Made by a program: the position numbers and the translations under genes. This document shows positions 1-8,925 of a DNA stretch of 62,701 nt, in pieces. Below the pieces are notes generated by a model. It was not told the DNA's origin. It was given only the letters and a program-made list of their open reading frames with translations, and searched no databases. Positions within the stretch are counted from its first letter, which is position 1; each line of letters opens with the position of its first letter. Source of the DNA: an uncultured Lachnospiraceae bacterium (GTDB taxonomy: Bacteria; Bacillota; Clostridia; Lachnospirales; Lachnospiraceae); assembly GCA_910584845.1 (NCBI GenBank), contig CAJUDH010000021.1:1-62701 (forward strand), read 5' to 3'.

Positions 1-129
1 CCCCTGTCATGGGTTCCATGAATGGATTCTACCACAATATGACAGGGATTTCAACTGCATCCATTTTGGAGTAGGAAAAGTAGCTGGTTCTATTTTCAGT
101 GTCATGTTAGTGTCACAGAGATATAAAAA

Positions 130-166
130 GGACTGGAAAACCCTTATTTTATCAGGTTTCCAGTCC
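130..166 (-). terminator. Intrinsic terminator of guaA
   Basis: A 12-13 bp inverted repeat (GGACTGGAAAACC at 130-142 against GGTTTCCAGTCC at 155-166) lies just past the guaA stop codon. Read on the minus strand, the stem is followed by TTTTTATAT, the usual layout of a Rho-independent terminator. A second, looser inverted repeat (CCCTGTCAT at 2-10, ATGACAGGG at 40-48) lies further downstream and has no T-run. Confidence 0.8.
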
Positions 167-175
167 AAATGTCCC

Positions 176-1720
176 CTATTCAAATTCAATCGTCCCCGGC
201 GGCTTCCCCGTACAGTCATACAAAACCCGGTTCACATGCCTCACCTCGTTGACGATCCGGCTGGCCACACGCCCCAGCACTTCCCATGGGATTTCCGCTA
301 CCTCCGCCGTCATAAAATCAACGGTATTCACCGCCCGAAGGGCCACTGCGTAATCATATGTCCGTTCGTCCCCCATTACGCCCACCGAGCGCATGTTGGT
401 CAATGCGGCAAAGTACTGGCCGATACTACGTTCTAACCCCGCCTTCTTTATCTCCTCCCGGTAAATGGCATCCGCCTCCTGCACCATCCGCACCTTTTCG
501 GCCGTTACTTCACCTACAATCCGGATTCCAAGCCCGGGCCCGGGGAACGGCTGGCGGAATACCAATTTCTCGGGGATCCCCAGCTCCAATCCGGCTTGGC
601 GGACTTCATCCTTGAACAAATCCCGCAATGGTTCCAGGATTTCTTTAAAATCTACATAATCCGGCAGCCCGCCCACATTGTGGTGGGACTTGATCACGGC
701 GGATTCCCCGCCCAGGCCGCTTTCTACCACATCCGGGTAAATCGTGCCCTGTACCAGGAAATCCACCCTGCCGATCTTTTTTGCTTCTTCCTCAAAAACA
801 CGTATGAACTCCTCGCCGATTATTTTCCTTTTTTGTTCCGGCTCTTCTATCCCTTTTAGCCTTTGGTAAAACCGTTCCTGCGCGTTGACGCGGATAAAAT
901 TCAAGTCATAAGGGCCGCCGGGGCCAAATACCTCTTCCACCTCATCCCCTTCGTCCTTGCGCAGCAGCCCATGATCCACAAAAACGCAGGTAAGTTGGCT
1001 TCCCACTGCTTTTGCCATCATTACGGCGGCCACGGAAGAATCCACGCCTCCGGACAGCGCGCACAGCACTTTGCCCTTCCCCACCCTTTCCCGGGCAGCT
1101 TTTATGGCGTTTTCCACAAAGGCGTCCATTTTCCAGTCCCCGGTACAGCCACAGGCTTGGAAAACAAAATTAGCCAGCATTTTCTTCCCTTCTACAGTAT
1201 GCAGCACCTCCGGGTGGAACTGGATGGCATACAGCTTCCTTTCCTCCCACTGGGCGGCTGCTACCGGGCAGTCCGGGGTGTGGGCGGCAACCTGAAATCC
1301 AGGCGCCATTTTTTCAATATAATCGTTATGGCTCATCCAGCAAACGGTATTTTCAGATACGTTGTGGAACAGTATACTTTCTTTGTCCACAGTGACCTGG
1401 ATTTTTCCGTATTCGCGGACTGGCGCTTTGCAGACATGTCCGCCCAATACGTGCATCATCAGCTGCGCGCCATAGCATAAGCCCAGCACAGGGATCCCCA
1501 GGGAAAATAGCCTTTGGTCACAGCCAGGGGCCCCTTCCCCATAGCAGCTGTTGGGGCCGCCGGTAAGTATGATCCCTTTGGGTTCCATTGCTTTAATTTT
1601 CTCTAAGCCTGTCTTGTAGGAATAAATTTCACAATATACATTACATTCCCGGACGCGGCGGGCCACCAGCTGATTGTACTGGCCGCCAAAGTCAATTACT
1701 ATTATTTTTTCTCTGTTCAC
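176..1720 (-). CDS. guaA: GMP synthase (glutamine-hydrolysing)
   Basis: Converts XMP to GMP in the cytosol using ATP and ammonia from glutamine, the last step of de novo guanine nucleotide synthesis. The 514-residue length is normal for the one-chain enzyme. The N-terminal class I glutaminase domain shows the nucleophile region GLCYGAQ (about residue 80) and the catalytic FHPEV. The ATP pyrophosphatase domain starts with the P-loop SGGVDSSVAA, and the C-terminal dimerisation domain ends in the family-typical KPPGTIEFE. The start is GTG at 1720, with AGGAGG placed 6-7 bases upstream. It is transcribed alone, away from iadA, and ends at a strong terminator. I saw no purine-riboswitch core in the upstream region. 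Confidence 0.97.
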   Translation of the reverse strand: MNREKIIVIDFGGQYNQLVARRVRECNVYCEIYSYKTGLEKIKAMEPKGIILTGGPNSCYGEGAPGCDQRLFSLGIPVLGLCYGAQLMMHVLGGHVCKAPVREYGKIQVTVDKESILFHNVSENTVCWMSHNDYIEKMAPGFQVAAHTPDCPVAAAQWEERKLYAIQFHPEVLHTVEGKKMLANFVFQACGCTGDWKMDAFVENAIKAARERVGKGKVLCALSGGVDSSVAAVMMAKAVGSQLTCVFVDHGLLRKDEGDEVEEVFGPGGPYDLNFIRVNAQERFYQRLKGIEEPEQKRKIIGEEFIRVFEEEAKKIGRVDFLVQGTIYPDVVESGLGGESAVIKSHHNVGGLPDYVDFKEILEPLRDLFKDEVRQAGLELGIPEKLVFRQPFPGPGLGIRIVGEVTAEKVRMVQEADAIYREEIKKAGLERSIGQYFAALTNMRSVGVMGDERTYDYAVALRAVNTVDFMTAEVAEIPWEVLGRVASRIVNEVRHVNRVLYDCTGKPPGTIEFE

Positions 1721-2143
1721 AGGGATTCCTCCTGGCCGTTGTTATAGGCCGTTGTTATGGGCCCTTCCTCTATCTTCCATAAAAATGGGCGTTTATGCCA
1801 AATGCACCCTTCCCTATGCCAGGCATAATCCAGGGTCCGGAGGGCGCTGCAACAGCCTGTCCCCACCCCCTATGCCAGGCAAAGCAAAACGCCGCCTGTG
1901 CCCCCCACCGGGCCGATACCATATTATACCTAATTTGCTTTTGATATACAAGAGGAACCGTAAAAGAAATAAATAATGGCGGATCCCTGCAGAAAATTGT
2001 AAAAACAACAAAATAATCCATGACCTTTTGGTAAAAATATGATAAAATTGTTACAATTCATCCAAACATACTGGTTCTTGTTTCTCTAATAATGACAAAA
2101 CCAGCGTTTCTTGGACAAAATCATTATAAGGAGGGGTTACTCG
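1721..2143. other. Divergent intergenic region between guaA and iadA
   Basis: About 420 bases hold the promoters of two divergent genes. Visible structure: a 13-bp tandem duplication of GGCCGTTGTTAT(A/G) at 1734-1759, directly upstream of the guaA ribosome site, and the phrase CCTATGCCAGGC twice (about 1813 and 1868). The part from about 1920 is AT-rich and most likely carries the iadA promoter. I see no convincing gene, riboswitch or RNA. Confidence 0.5.
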
Positions 2144-3316
2144 TTGTTTATCATTCAAAGTGCCCATGTTTACGCCCCTGAGGATCTGGGGATATTGGAC
2201 GTATTGGTGGGCGGGGGCAAGGTTATAAAGATGGCAAGCCATCTTCCAGTAGAGCCTGCTTATGGGGTTACCGTAATTGACGGCGCCAAAAAGGTACTGA
2301 TGCCAGGGCTGATAGACGCCCATGTACACATTTTAGGCGGCGGCGGAGAAGGCGGGGCCAAGACCCGTACCCCGGAGGTTATGCTCTCGGACATTATTTC
2401 CGGCGGGGTCACCACGGTGGTAGGATGCCTGGGGACAGACGGCTGCACCCGCACCATGTCCAATCTACTGGCCAAAGCGAAAGGGCTGGAAGAAGAAGGG
2501 ATTACCACTTATGTATACACCGGTTCGTACCAGGTGCCGGTAAGGACATTGACCGGAAGTATTATAGATGACCTGATCTTGCTGGAAAAAGTGGTAGGAA
2601 CCGGGGAAATTGCCATTTCCGACCACCGTTCTTCCCAGCCTACGAAAGAAGAATTTGCCCGCATCGTGGCGGATACCCGGGTAGGCGGCATCCTTTCTGC
2701 CAAGGCGGGGCTGGTGAATATCCACATGGGGGACGGCAGGGAAAAATTGGCGTTCCTGCGCCATGTGCTAGAGCACACGCAGATCCCGGCTTCCAACATG
2801 CTCCCCACCCATATTAACCGAAGCCGCGTTTTAATGGAGGATGGGATTGACTATGCCTGTCGCCTGGGTGGATATATCGACCTTACCACCAGCTCAGACC
2901 CGGACTTTTTGGAACCGGATGAAATAAAAGCCAGCACAGGGCTTAAACTGGCCCTGGACGCCGGGGTGGACGAAAACCATGTGACCTTCTCCTCCGACGG
3001 GCAGGGGAGCCTTCCGGCCTTCAATCCGGACGGAACTTTCCATGGCCTGGGGGTGGGGAAAGTTTCCTCCCTGTACCGGGAAATGCGGGATGCCGTATTC
3101 CTGGACAAGGTCCCTCTGGCGTCGGCGCTCAAAGCGGTGACCGCCAATCCGGCCACACTCTTAAAGCTGCCAACAAAAGGCCGGATTGTTGAACATGCAG
3201 ACGCGGATCTGGTATTGGCAGACGAAAAAACCCTTGCCATTGACACGGTGATCGCCAAAGGGGCTTTGATGGTCTCCGGCGGGCAGCTTCTGGTAAAGGG
3301 GACTTTCGAGACGTAA
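2144..3316 (+). CDS. iadA: Isoaspartyl dipeptidase (beta-aspartyl peptidase)
   Basis: Metal-dependent amidohydrolase that cleaves beta-aspartyl dipeptides formed during protein ageing and released by proteolysis. The protein has 390 residues, as usual for IadA. Seen: the TIM-barrel metal motif DAHVHILGG near residue 57, a later metal-site segment containing TH (LPTHINRSR), and the catalytic-Asp segment FSSDGQGSLP. The start is taken as TTG at 2144, because AAGGAGGGG at 2129-2136 sits 7 bases ahead of it; an in-frame TTG at 2111 lies upstream of that site and would be poorly placed. A YfcC-type carrier gene follows on the same strand after about 300 bases, a pairing that suggests uptake and breakdown of peptides or amino acids. 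Confidence 0.93.
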   Translation: MFIIQSAHVYAPEDLGILDVLVGGGKVIKMASHLPVEPAYGVTVIDGAKKVLMPGLIDAHVHILGGGGEGGAKTRTPEVMLSDIISGGVTTVVGCLGTDGCTRTMSNLLAKAKGLEEEGITTYVYTGSYQVPVRTLTGSIIDDLILLEKVVGTGEIAISDHRSSQPTKEEFARIVADTRVGGILSAKAGLVNIHMGDGREKLAFLRHVLEHTQIPASNMLPTHINRSRVLMEDGIDYACRLGGYIDLTTSSDPDFLEPDEIKASTGLKLALDAGVDENHVTFSSDGQGSLPAFNPDGTFHGLGVGKVSSLYREMRDAVFLDKVPLASALKAVTANPATLLKLPTKGRIVEHADADLVLADEKTLAIDTVIAKGALMVSGGQLLVKGTFET

Positions 3317-3615
3317 AATCCACTGCCACAGCGGATTTCTTAACAACAACTGCCCTTATGCCCTTAAGGGATACCTTTCATATTGCCCTATGCCCGCCAT
3401 AATCAGAATAGAGAGGCCCCGGCAGATGCACCCAAAATGCCGGCAACGGGCGTTTTGGCACTATACCGGCTCGGGGCGCTGCGCAGCCCTGCTGCGGGGA
3501 TCCAGCCTTTCACAGCCAATGCCAGAAAGGCATCCTAACAAAAGGTAAACAGCGTTTTTCCCGCCTTGAAAGGAAAGGTGAATCCTTGTAAAACGCTTAC
3601 AGAATGGAGGAAAAC

Positions 3616-5127
3616 ATGGAAAAAAAGAAGCACTTTCAAATGCCCCACACTTATGTCATTATATTTGGCGTGATCTTGCTGGCGGCAGTTTTGACAATGT
3701 TCGTGCCCCTGGGGAAATACGAAACCCATGAAATCACCTATATGATGAATGGCGAGGAAAAGACCCGGACCGTGCTGGATCCGGAGAGTTTCCAGTTTGT
3801 CCTGGATGATGAAGGCAACAAAATAACCAAGATTGCCCCCTTGTTCGGCACGGAAGACTTTGGCGGCCAGGGGATCCTGAACTACGTATATGAAGGCATG
3901 ACTGTCGGCGACAAAAACGGCACGGCGGTGGGGATTATCGCTTTTATCCTGGTAGTAGGCGGCGCCTTTGGGATCGTGCTGCGGACCGGCGCCGTGGAAA
4001 GCGGCATTATGCGGGTCATTGACTTAACCAACGGAAAAGAGATCGTCCTGATCCCGGTGCTGATTGTGTTATTTTCCTTGGGCGGAGCCGTGTTTGGCAT
4101 GGGGGAGGAAGCCATCCCCTTCGTCATGATCCTGGTTCCCATGTTCATCGCTATGGGCTATGACGCTGTGGTGGGGATCATGTGTTCTTACGTAGCCACC
4201 CAAATCGGTTTCGGCTCTTCCTGGCAAAACCCTTTCGGGCTGGCGGTGGCCCAGGGCGTGGCCGGCGTGCCGGTTATGTCCGGCGCATGGTTCCGCATTC
4301 CTATGTGGATCTTATTTACCACCATCGCCTCGGTTTTTACTATGCGTTACGCTATGAAAATCAAGAAAAACCCTCAGCTGTCTGTAGCCTATGAATCCGA
4401 CGAGGCCTACCGGACGGAATTTTCCAAAAACGGACGGGAACTGCCCCCCTTTACCCTGGGCCATAAGCTGGTGCTTGCCACCATCGCTGCATGTATGGTC
4501 TGGACCATCTGGGGAGTCGTGGCAAAAGGATATTATATTCCGGAAATCGCGTCCCAGTTCTTTGTCATGGGCCTGGCCGCCGGCATAATCGGAATCGTGT
4601 TCCGCCTCAATGACATGAAGCTCAACGACATCCCCAAAGCTTTTGACCGTGGGGCCGCAGACCTTTTAGGGGCTGCCATGTGCGTAGGCATGGCCCAGGG
4701 GATTATCATTATCCTGGGCGGCACCAGCGCCACGGAAGGGACCGTGCTAAACACCATCCTTCATGAGATCAGCGAAGGGATGAAACATTTCCCGCCGGTG
4801 GTTTCCGCATGGTTGATGTATGTTTTTCAATCCGTATTTAATTTCTTTGTAGTATCCGGGTCGGGCCAGGCGGCTTTGACCATGCCCATTATGGCCCCTC
4901 TGGCAGACCTGGTAGGCGTGGAACGCCAAGTAGCCGTAGTGGCTTACCAGCTGGGGGATGCTTTTACCAACTTTATCGTGCCTACCTCCGGCTGCCTTTT
5001 GGGCGCCCTGGCCGCCGCCAGGCTGGATTGGGGGAAATGGGCCAAATTCCAGATCAAATTCCAGGCAGTATTGTTTGCTTGTGCATCCGTTACGGTTTTT
5101 CTGGCAGTCATCATAGGGCTGTCCTAA
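3616..5127 (+). CDS. YfcC/DcuC-family membrane carrier
   Basis: Predicted 503-residue integral membrane protein of the YfcC (C4-dicarboxylate anaerobic carrier-like, PF03606) family. These carriers are thought to move amino acids or short peptides and dicarboxylates by secondary transport; the substrate here is unknown. About 12 hydrophobic segments are visible, with the family phrases FVPLGKYE near the N-terminus, GMGEEAIPF in the first half and SGSGQAALTMPIMAPLADL plus PTSGCLLGAL in the second. Start: ATG 3616 has GGAGG at 3607-3611, correctly spaced, whereas the upstream in-frame ATG 3604 overlaps that site. It follows iadA on the same strand, which suggests a beta-aspartyl peptide or amino acid substrate (inference). 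Confidence 0.85.
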   Translation: MEKKKHFQMPHTYVIIFGVILLAAVLTMFVPLGKYETHEITYMMNGEEKTRTVLDPESFQFVLDDEGNKITKIAPLFGTEDFGGQGILNYVYEGMTVGDKNGTAVGIIAFILVVGGAFGIVLRTGAVESGIMRVIDLTNGKEIVLIPVLIVLFSLGGAVFGMGEEAIPFVMILVPMFIAMGYDAVVGIMCSYVATQIGFGSSWQNPFGLAVAQGVAGVPVMSGAWFRIPMWILFTTIASVFTMRYAMKIKKNPQLSVAYESDEAYRTEFSKNGRELPPFTLGHKLVLATIAACMVWTIWGVVAKGYYIPEIASQFFVMGLAAGIIGIVFRLNDMKLNDIPKAFDRGAADLLGAAMCVGMAQGIIIILGGTSATEGTVLNTILHEISEGMKHFPPVVSAWLMYVFQSVFNFFVVSGSGQAALTMPIMAPLADLVGVERQVAVVAYQLGDAFTNFIVPTSGCLLGALAAARLDWGKWAKFQIKFQAVLFACASVTVFLAVIIGLS

Positions 5128-5144
5128 ACGGGGAACCTGCAAAA

Positions 5145-5231
5145 GTGCATCCTCGCCTCTGGCGATAAAATGTCCATGAACTGGAACATATGGCCATAAG
5201 CCTTCCATTCCGTGCATCCTCGCCTCTGGCG
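5145..5231 (+). repeat. 20-bp direct repeat pair upstream of cooS
   Basis: Two identical 20-base copies starting GTGCATCCTCGCC lie at 5145-5164 and 5212-5231, 67 bases apart, in the leader between the YfcC gene and cooS. The second ends 46 bases before the cooS start. They may be operator sites or a local duplication. Confidence 0.7.
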
Positions 5232-5277
5232 GTCACATATCCATAGCAACCATTCATTACGGCAAGGAGGTATGACA

Positions 5278-7161
5278 ATGAACCAACGCTATAGCTGCAA
5301 CACCTGCAAAAGCGCAGACAAGCTTTTGGAAGGCTACATCGCTGAACTTCCCATGGAAACATCCCACCATCGGGTAGAGGGCCAAAGCACCAAATGCGCC
5401 TTTGGCCTTCAAGGCGTTTGCTGCCGCCTGTGCGCCAACGGGCCGTGCCGGGTCACACCGGAATCCCCCAGGGGAATTTGTGGGGCCAACGCAGACACCA
5501 TCGTGGTAAGGAACCTGCTACGGGCAGTGGCTTCCGGTTCCGGCTGCTACATCCACGTAGTGGAAAATACTGCCCGGAACGTGAAAAACGTGGCAAAAAC
5601 AAAAGGGCCAATCAAAGGCGTCTCCACGCTAAACCGGTTGGCCGGGCTTTTCGGCATTGAAGAAGAAGATATACATAAACAGGCGGAAGCCGTGGCCGAC
5701 GCGGTCTTACAAGATTTATACCTGCCGGAATATGAAAAAATGAGATTAACGGAAAAGCTCTCCTATGCCCCCCGTTACGAAAAATGGAAAGAGCTGGGCA
5801 TCCTGCCCGGCGGCGCCAAATCCGAAGTTTTCCATGGCGTGGTAAAATGCTCCACCAATTTAAACTCCGACCCGGTAAACATGCTGCTGGATTGCCTGAA
5901 GCTGGGCATATCCACGGGGATCTACGGCCTGGTCCTGACCAACCTGCTCAATGACGTGGTGCTGGGGGAACCGGAAATCCGCCTGGCCCCTGTAGGGCTG
6001 CGGGTCATCGACCCGGATTACATAAACATTATGATCACCGGCCACCAGCATTCCATGTTTACGTTCCTGCAAGACCGGCTAACAGACGAAGACGTGAAAG
6101 AAAAGGCCAAAAAAGCAGGCGCCAAAGGCTTTAAGCTGGTAGGATGCACCTGTGTGGGGCAAGATTTACAGCTCCGCGGCGCCCATTACACGGAAATTTT
6201 CGACGGCCATGCCGGCAACAACTATACCAGCGAGGCCATACTGGCTACCGGCGGCATTGACGCCGTGATCTCTGAATTTAACTGCACGCTGCCGGGCATC
6301 GAACCCATCTGCGACCAGTTAAAAATCAAACAAATCTGCATTGACAACGTGGCTAAGAAAGCCAATGCCGAACTGAAAGAATTTGATTTTGCAAACCGCC
6401 CTGCTGTCACAGACCAGATTATTGACCAAATCGTAGCCGCATACCAGGCGCGCCGGGGCAGCGTCCCCTTAAACTTGTTTCCGGAACACGGCAACGCCGA
6501 TACCCTTACGGGAATCAGCGAAATTTCCCTGAAAAAATTCTTTGGCGGAAACTGGCAGCCGTTAATCGACCAAATTGTAGCCGGAAACATCAAGGGGATA
6601 GCCGGGGTTGTAGGCTGCTCCAATTTAACCGCCGGGGGACATGACGTGCTGACGGTAGACCTAGTCAGGGAGCTGATTGCCAAGGATATCCTGGTGCTCA
6701 CGGCAGGCTGTTCCTCGGGAGGCATTGAAAACTGCGGCCTTATGACGCCAAAAGCCGCCCAATATGCCGGGCCCAAACTTAGGGCCGTCTGCGAAAAGCT
6801 TGGCATCCCGCCGGTATTAAACTTCGGGCCCTGCCTTGCCATCGGCAGGCTGGAAATCGTAGCCACCGAACTGGCGCAGGCCCTAAACGTTGACCTTCCC
6901 CAGCTCCCCTTAGTCCTTTCCGCCGCCCAATGGCTGGAAGAGCAGGCGCTGGCAGACGGCTGCTACGGGCTGGCGCTCGGGCTCCCGCTGCATTTAGGGC
7001 TGCCTCCTTTTGTCACCGGAAGCAAAGTTGCCGTCCAGGTGCTGACCGAAGATATGAAGGGCCTGACAGGGGGCCAGGTCATCATCAACGGGGACGCCAA
7101 AGAGTCTGCCGCCATCTTGGAACAGATTATTCTGGAAAAGCGCCAAGGCCTTAATATATAG
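5278..7161 (+). CDS. cooS: CooS-family nickel-iron enzyme (divergent anaerobic CO dehydrogenase homologue)
   Basis: A 627-residue member of the anaerobic CO dehydrogenase catalytic-subunit family, which interconverts CO and CO2 at a Ni-Fe-S C-cluster and passes electrons through B and D clusters. Seen: N-terminal cluster cysteines C40, C48, C49, C52, C57 and C68, and candidate C-cluster ligands H256, C292, C336, C447, C478 and C519, matching by position H261, C295, C333, C446, C476 and C526 of Carboxydothermus CODH-II. Odd: the histidine run AHSDHGRH used for proton transfer is replaced by GCYIHVVENTAR, leaving only H93, and the catalytic Lys (CODH-II K563) aligns with Q556. An extra CxxC (SCNTC) is at the N-terminus. 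Start ATG 5278 has AAGGAGG seven bases upstream; ATG 5272 is too close. First gene of an operon with a ferredoxin and a flavoprotein; no acetyl-CoA synthase or CooC is present. Confidence 0.85.
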   Translation: MNQRYSCNTCKSADKLLEGYIAELPMETSHHRVEGQSTKCAFGLQGVCCRLCANGPCRVTPESPRGICGANADTIVVRNLLRAVASGSGCYIHVVENTARNVKNVAKTKGPIKGVSTLNRLAGLFGIEEEDIHKQAEAVADAVLQDLYLPEYEKMRLTEKLSYAPRYEKWKELGILPGGAKSEVFHGVVKCSTNLNSDPVNMLLDCLKLGISTGIYGLVLTNLLNDVVLGEPEIRLAPVGLRVIDPDYINIMITGHQHSMFTFLQDRLTDEDVKEKAKKAGAKGFKLVGCTCVGQDLQLRGAHYTEIFDGHAGNNYTSEAILATGGIDAVISEFNCTLPGIEPICDQLKIKQICIDNVAKKANAELKEFDFANRPAVTDQIIDQIVAAYQARRGSVPLNLFPEHGNADTLTGISEISLKKFFGGNWQPLIDQIVAGNIKGIAGVVGCSNLTAGGHDVLTVDLVRELIAKDILVLTAGCSSGGIENCGLMTPKAAQYAGPKLRAVCEKLGIPPVLNFGPCLAIGRLEIVATELAQALNVDLPQLPLVLSAAQWLEEQALADGCYGLALGLPLHLGLPPFVTGSKVAVQVLTEDMKGLTGGQVIINGDAKESAAILEQIILEKRQGLNI

Positions 7162-7174
7162 GAAGGAGGCAAAC

Positions 7175-7621
7175 ATGAAACGCATCCTGATCGAATATGA
7201 AAAATGCGACGGCTGTAAAAACTGCTCCGCAGCCTGCATGCAGGCACACCGGGAAAACCCGGGCACCATCTATGACCTGGATTTGGGCGACCCAAAAAAC
7301 GAATCCCGGAACCGGATTTTAAAAGACGCCAAAGGGCAATACAAACCTTTGTTCTGCCGCCACTGCGACGACCCGGAATGTGTCAAGTCCTGTATGAGCG
7401 GGGCCCTGTACAAAGACCCGGAAAGCGGCCACGTGTTGTACGACCAAACCCGGTGCGGCTCCTGCTTTATGTGCGTGATGAATTGCCCCTTCGGGGTATT
7501 AAAACCCGACACTGTGACCAAGAGCAAAGTCATAAAATGCGACTTTTGCGCAGATGCGGGGGGAGATCCATCCTGCGTCAAATCCTGCCCGAAAAAGGCC
7601 ATTTATGTGGAGGAGGTGTAA
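7175..7621 (+). CDS. cooF: CooF-like 4Fe-4S electron-transfer protein
   Basis: A 148-residue polyferredoxin of the CooF/HycB/DmsB-type family that most likely carries electrons between the CooS-like enzyme and the flavoprotein encoded next. Four cysteine clusters are visible: CDGCKNCSAAC at the N-terminus, CRHCDDPECVKSC, CGSCFMCVMNC, and CDFCADAGGDPSCVKSC at the C-terminus. This suggests up to four 4Fe-4S centres in the cytosol. There is no signal peptide or membrane segment. It has a good ribosome site (GGAAGGAGG) and starts 13 bases after the cooS stop; the flavoprotein start follows 2 bases after its own stop, so the three are almost certainly one operon. Confidence 0.92.
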   Translation: MKRILIEYEKCDGCKNCSAACMQAHRENPGTIYDLDLGDPKNESRNRILKDAKGQYKPLFCRHCDDPECVKSCMSGALYKDPESGHVLYDQTRCGSCFMCVMNCPFGVLKPDTVTKSKVIKCDFCADAGGDPSCVKSCPKKAIYVEEV

Positions 7622-7623
7622 GG

Positions 7624-8847
7624 ATGAAATATGTGATTATTGGCGCCGGTGTTGCCGGCGTGGAAGCGGCAAAAGTGATCCGCGGCCAGGACCCTGCCGG
7701 GGAAATCCTGATGGTTTCCGTTGATACCCATATCCACTCCCGTTGCATGCTCCACAAATATATCGCCGGGGAACGGGAAGAAAGCGGGCTGGATTTTACA
7801 GAAAAGGACTTCCTTAACCGTTATGGGGTTACATGGAAAAACGGGGTGCGGGCAGAAAAAATACGTCCGGAAACAAAAGAAATTTTATTAAGCAACGGTG
7901 AAACCATCACCTATGGCAAGCTTCTCATTGCCTCCGGGGCCGACAGCTTTATCCCCCCTGTGGGGGAATTGCGGAAAGCTTCCAACGTATATGGGCTCCG
8001 GAACCTTTCCGATGCCCAGGCTATTGTTCAAGAAGCCCGGGAGGCACAAAACGTACTGGTTATCGGCTCCGGCTTGGTCGGCTTAGATGCCGCCTATGGG
8101 CTTTTGGAGCGGGGGAAAACCATCACCGTTGTGGAGATGGCCGACCGCATCCTCCCTGTCCAGCTGGACGCCCACGCCGCCGGCGCTTATCAAAAGGCTT
8201 TCGAACAGGCCGGCACCCGTTTTATCCTGAGCCGGAAGGCCTCCCAGGCGGCCTGCGAGGCAGACGGCAAAATCCATAAGGTTATCCTGGACAACGGCGA
8301 CGAAATCGCCTGTGACCTGATTATTGTGGCCGCCGGCGTCCGTCCGGCGCTGGCATGCCTGGAAGGCAGCGGCATCGCCTATGATCGGGCAGTTACCGTA
8401 GACGCTTCTATGAAAACATCGGCAGAACATGTGTATGCTGCCGGAGACATTACCGGCCTGTCAGGAATCTGGCCCAATGCCGCCGACCAGGGGCGTATCG
8501 CCGGAAAAAGCATGTGTGGTTTACCGGCAACATACACCGATACCTATGCCATGAAAAACACGATCAACTTTTTTGGCCTGGTTACCCTCTGTGTAGGGAG
8601 GGTCCGCGAAGAAGAAGGGGATGAATCCTGGGTCAAAGAAGACCATACCCAATATAAACGGATCCTGGCCAAAGACGGGAAAGTGCAGGGAACCCTGCTG
8701 CAAGGCGACATCGCGGGGGCCGGGATCTGGCAGTACCTGATTAAAAACCAGATTGACATCCGCCACATAGAAAAAGACATTTTTGATGTCAGCTACGCTG
8801 ATTTCTATTCTGTCGGGGAAAAAGGTAAATATGAGTGGGTTTCTTAA
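7624..8847 (+). CDS. FAD/NAD(P)-dependent oxidoreductase of the coo operon
   Basis: A 407-residue pyridine nucleotide-disulphide oxidoreductase family flavoprotein, expected to pass electrons between the ferredoxin and NAD(P)H. Seen: N-terminal FAD Rossmann motif IIGAGVAGVEAA, a central NAD(P) Rossmann motif VIGSGLVGLDAA, and the C-terminal FAD-contact motif VYAAGDITG. No redox-active CxxxxC disulphide is visible, which fits the NADH:acceptor or rubredoxin/ferredoxin reductase branch rather than glutathione reductase. The start ATG 7624 follows the ferredoxin stop directly, with GGAGGAGG upstream; a longer reading from further upstream would overlap the whole ferredoxin and is not real. CooS-ferredoxin-flavoprotein sets of this kind are known as NAD(P)-linked CODH modules. 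Confidence 0.9.
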   Translation: MKYVIIGAGVAGVEAAKVIRGQDPAGEILMVSVDTHIHSRCMLHKYIAGEREESGLDFTEKDFLNRYGVTWKNGVRAEKIRPETKEILLSNGETITYGKLLIASGADSFIPPVGELRKASNVYGLRNLSDAQAIVQEAREAQNVLVIGSGLVGLDAAYGLLERGKTITVVEMADRILPVQLDAHAAGAYQKAFEQAGTRFILSRKASQAACEADGKIHKVILDNGDEIACDLIIVAAGVRPALACLEGSGIAYDRAVTVDASMKTSAEHVYAAGDITGLSGIWPNAADQGRIAGKSMCGLPATYTDTYAMKNTINFFGLVTLCVGRVREEEGDESWVKEDHTQYKRILAKDGKVQGTLLQGDIAGAGIWQYLIKNQIDIRHIEKDIFDVSYADFYSVGEKGKYEWVS

Positions 8848-8878
8848 CGCTTTCTAACCTTTTTGCTACAATTGGGGC

Positions 8879-8925
8879 GGGGCCGGCGCAAAAGGCAGTT
8901 TACGTTTGCGCCGGCCCCTTCCTTT
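8879..8925 (+). terminator. Terminator of the coo operon
   Basis: A perfect 14-bp stem (GGGGCCGGCGCAAA at 8879-8892 against TTTGCGCCGGCCCC at 8905-8918) is followed by TTCCTTTC, 30 bases after the flavoprotein stop. It ends the plus-strand operon and lies ahead of the convergent O-acetylation operon. Confidence 0.8.

Noticed and set aside
1721..2110. Purine riboswitch upstream of guaA.
   Set aside because: No conserved purine-aptamer core is visible on the minus strand.
6222..6866. A 214-codon minus-strand frame inside cooS.
   Set aside because: Antisense shadow of cooS with low-complexity composition and no start signal.
7378..7623. N-terminal extension of the flavoprotein into the ferredoxin gene.
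   Set aside because: It would overlap the whole second half of cooF in another frame; ATG 7624 has a ribosome site and begins the FAD motif.
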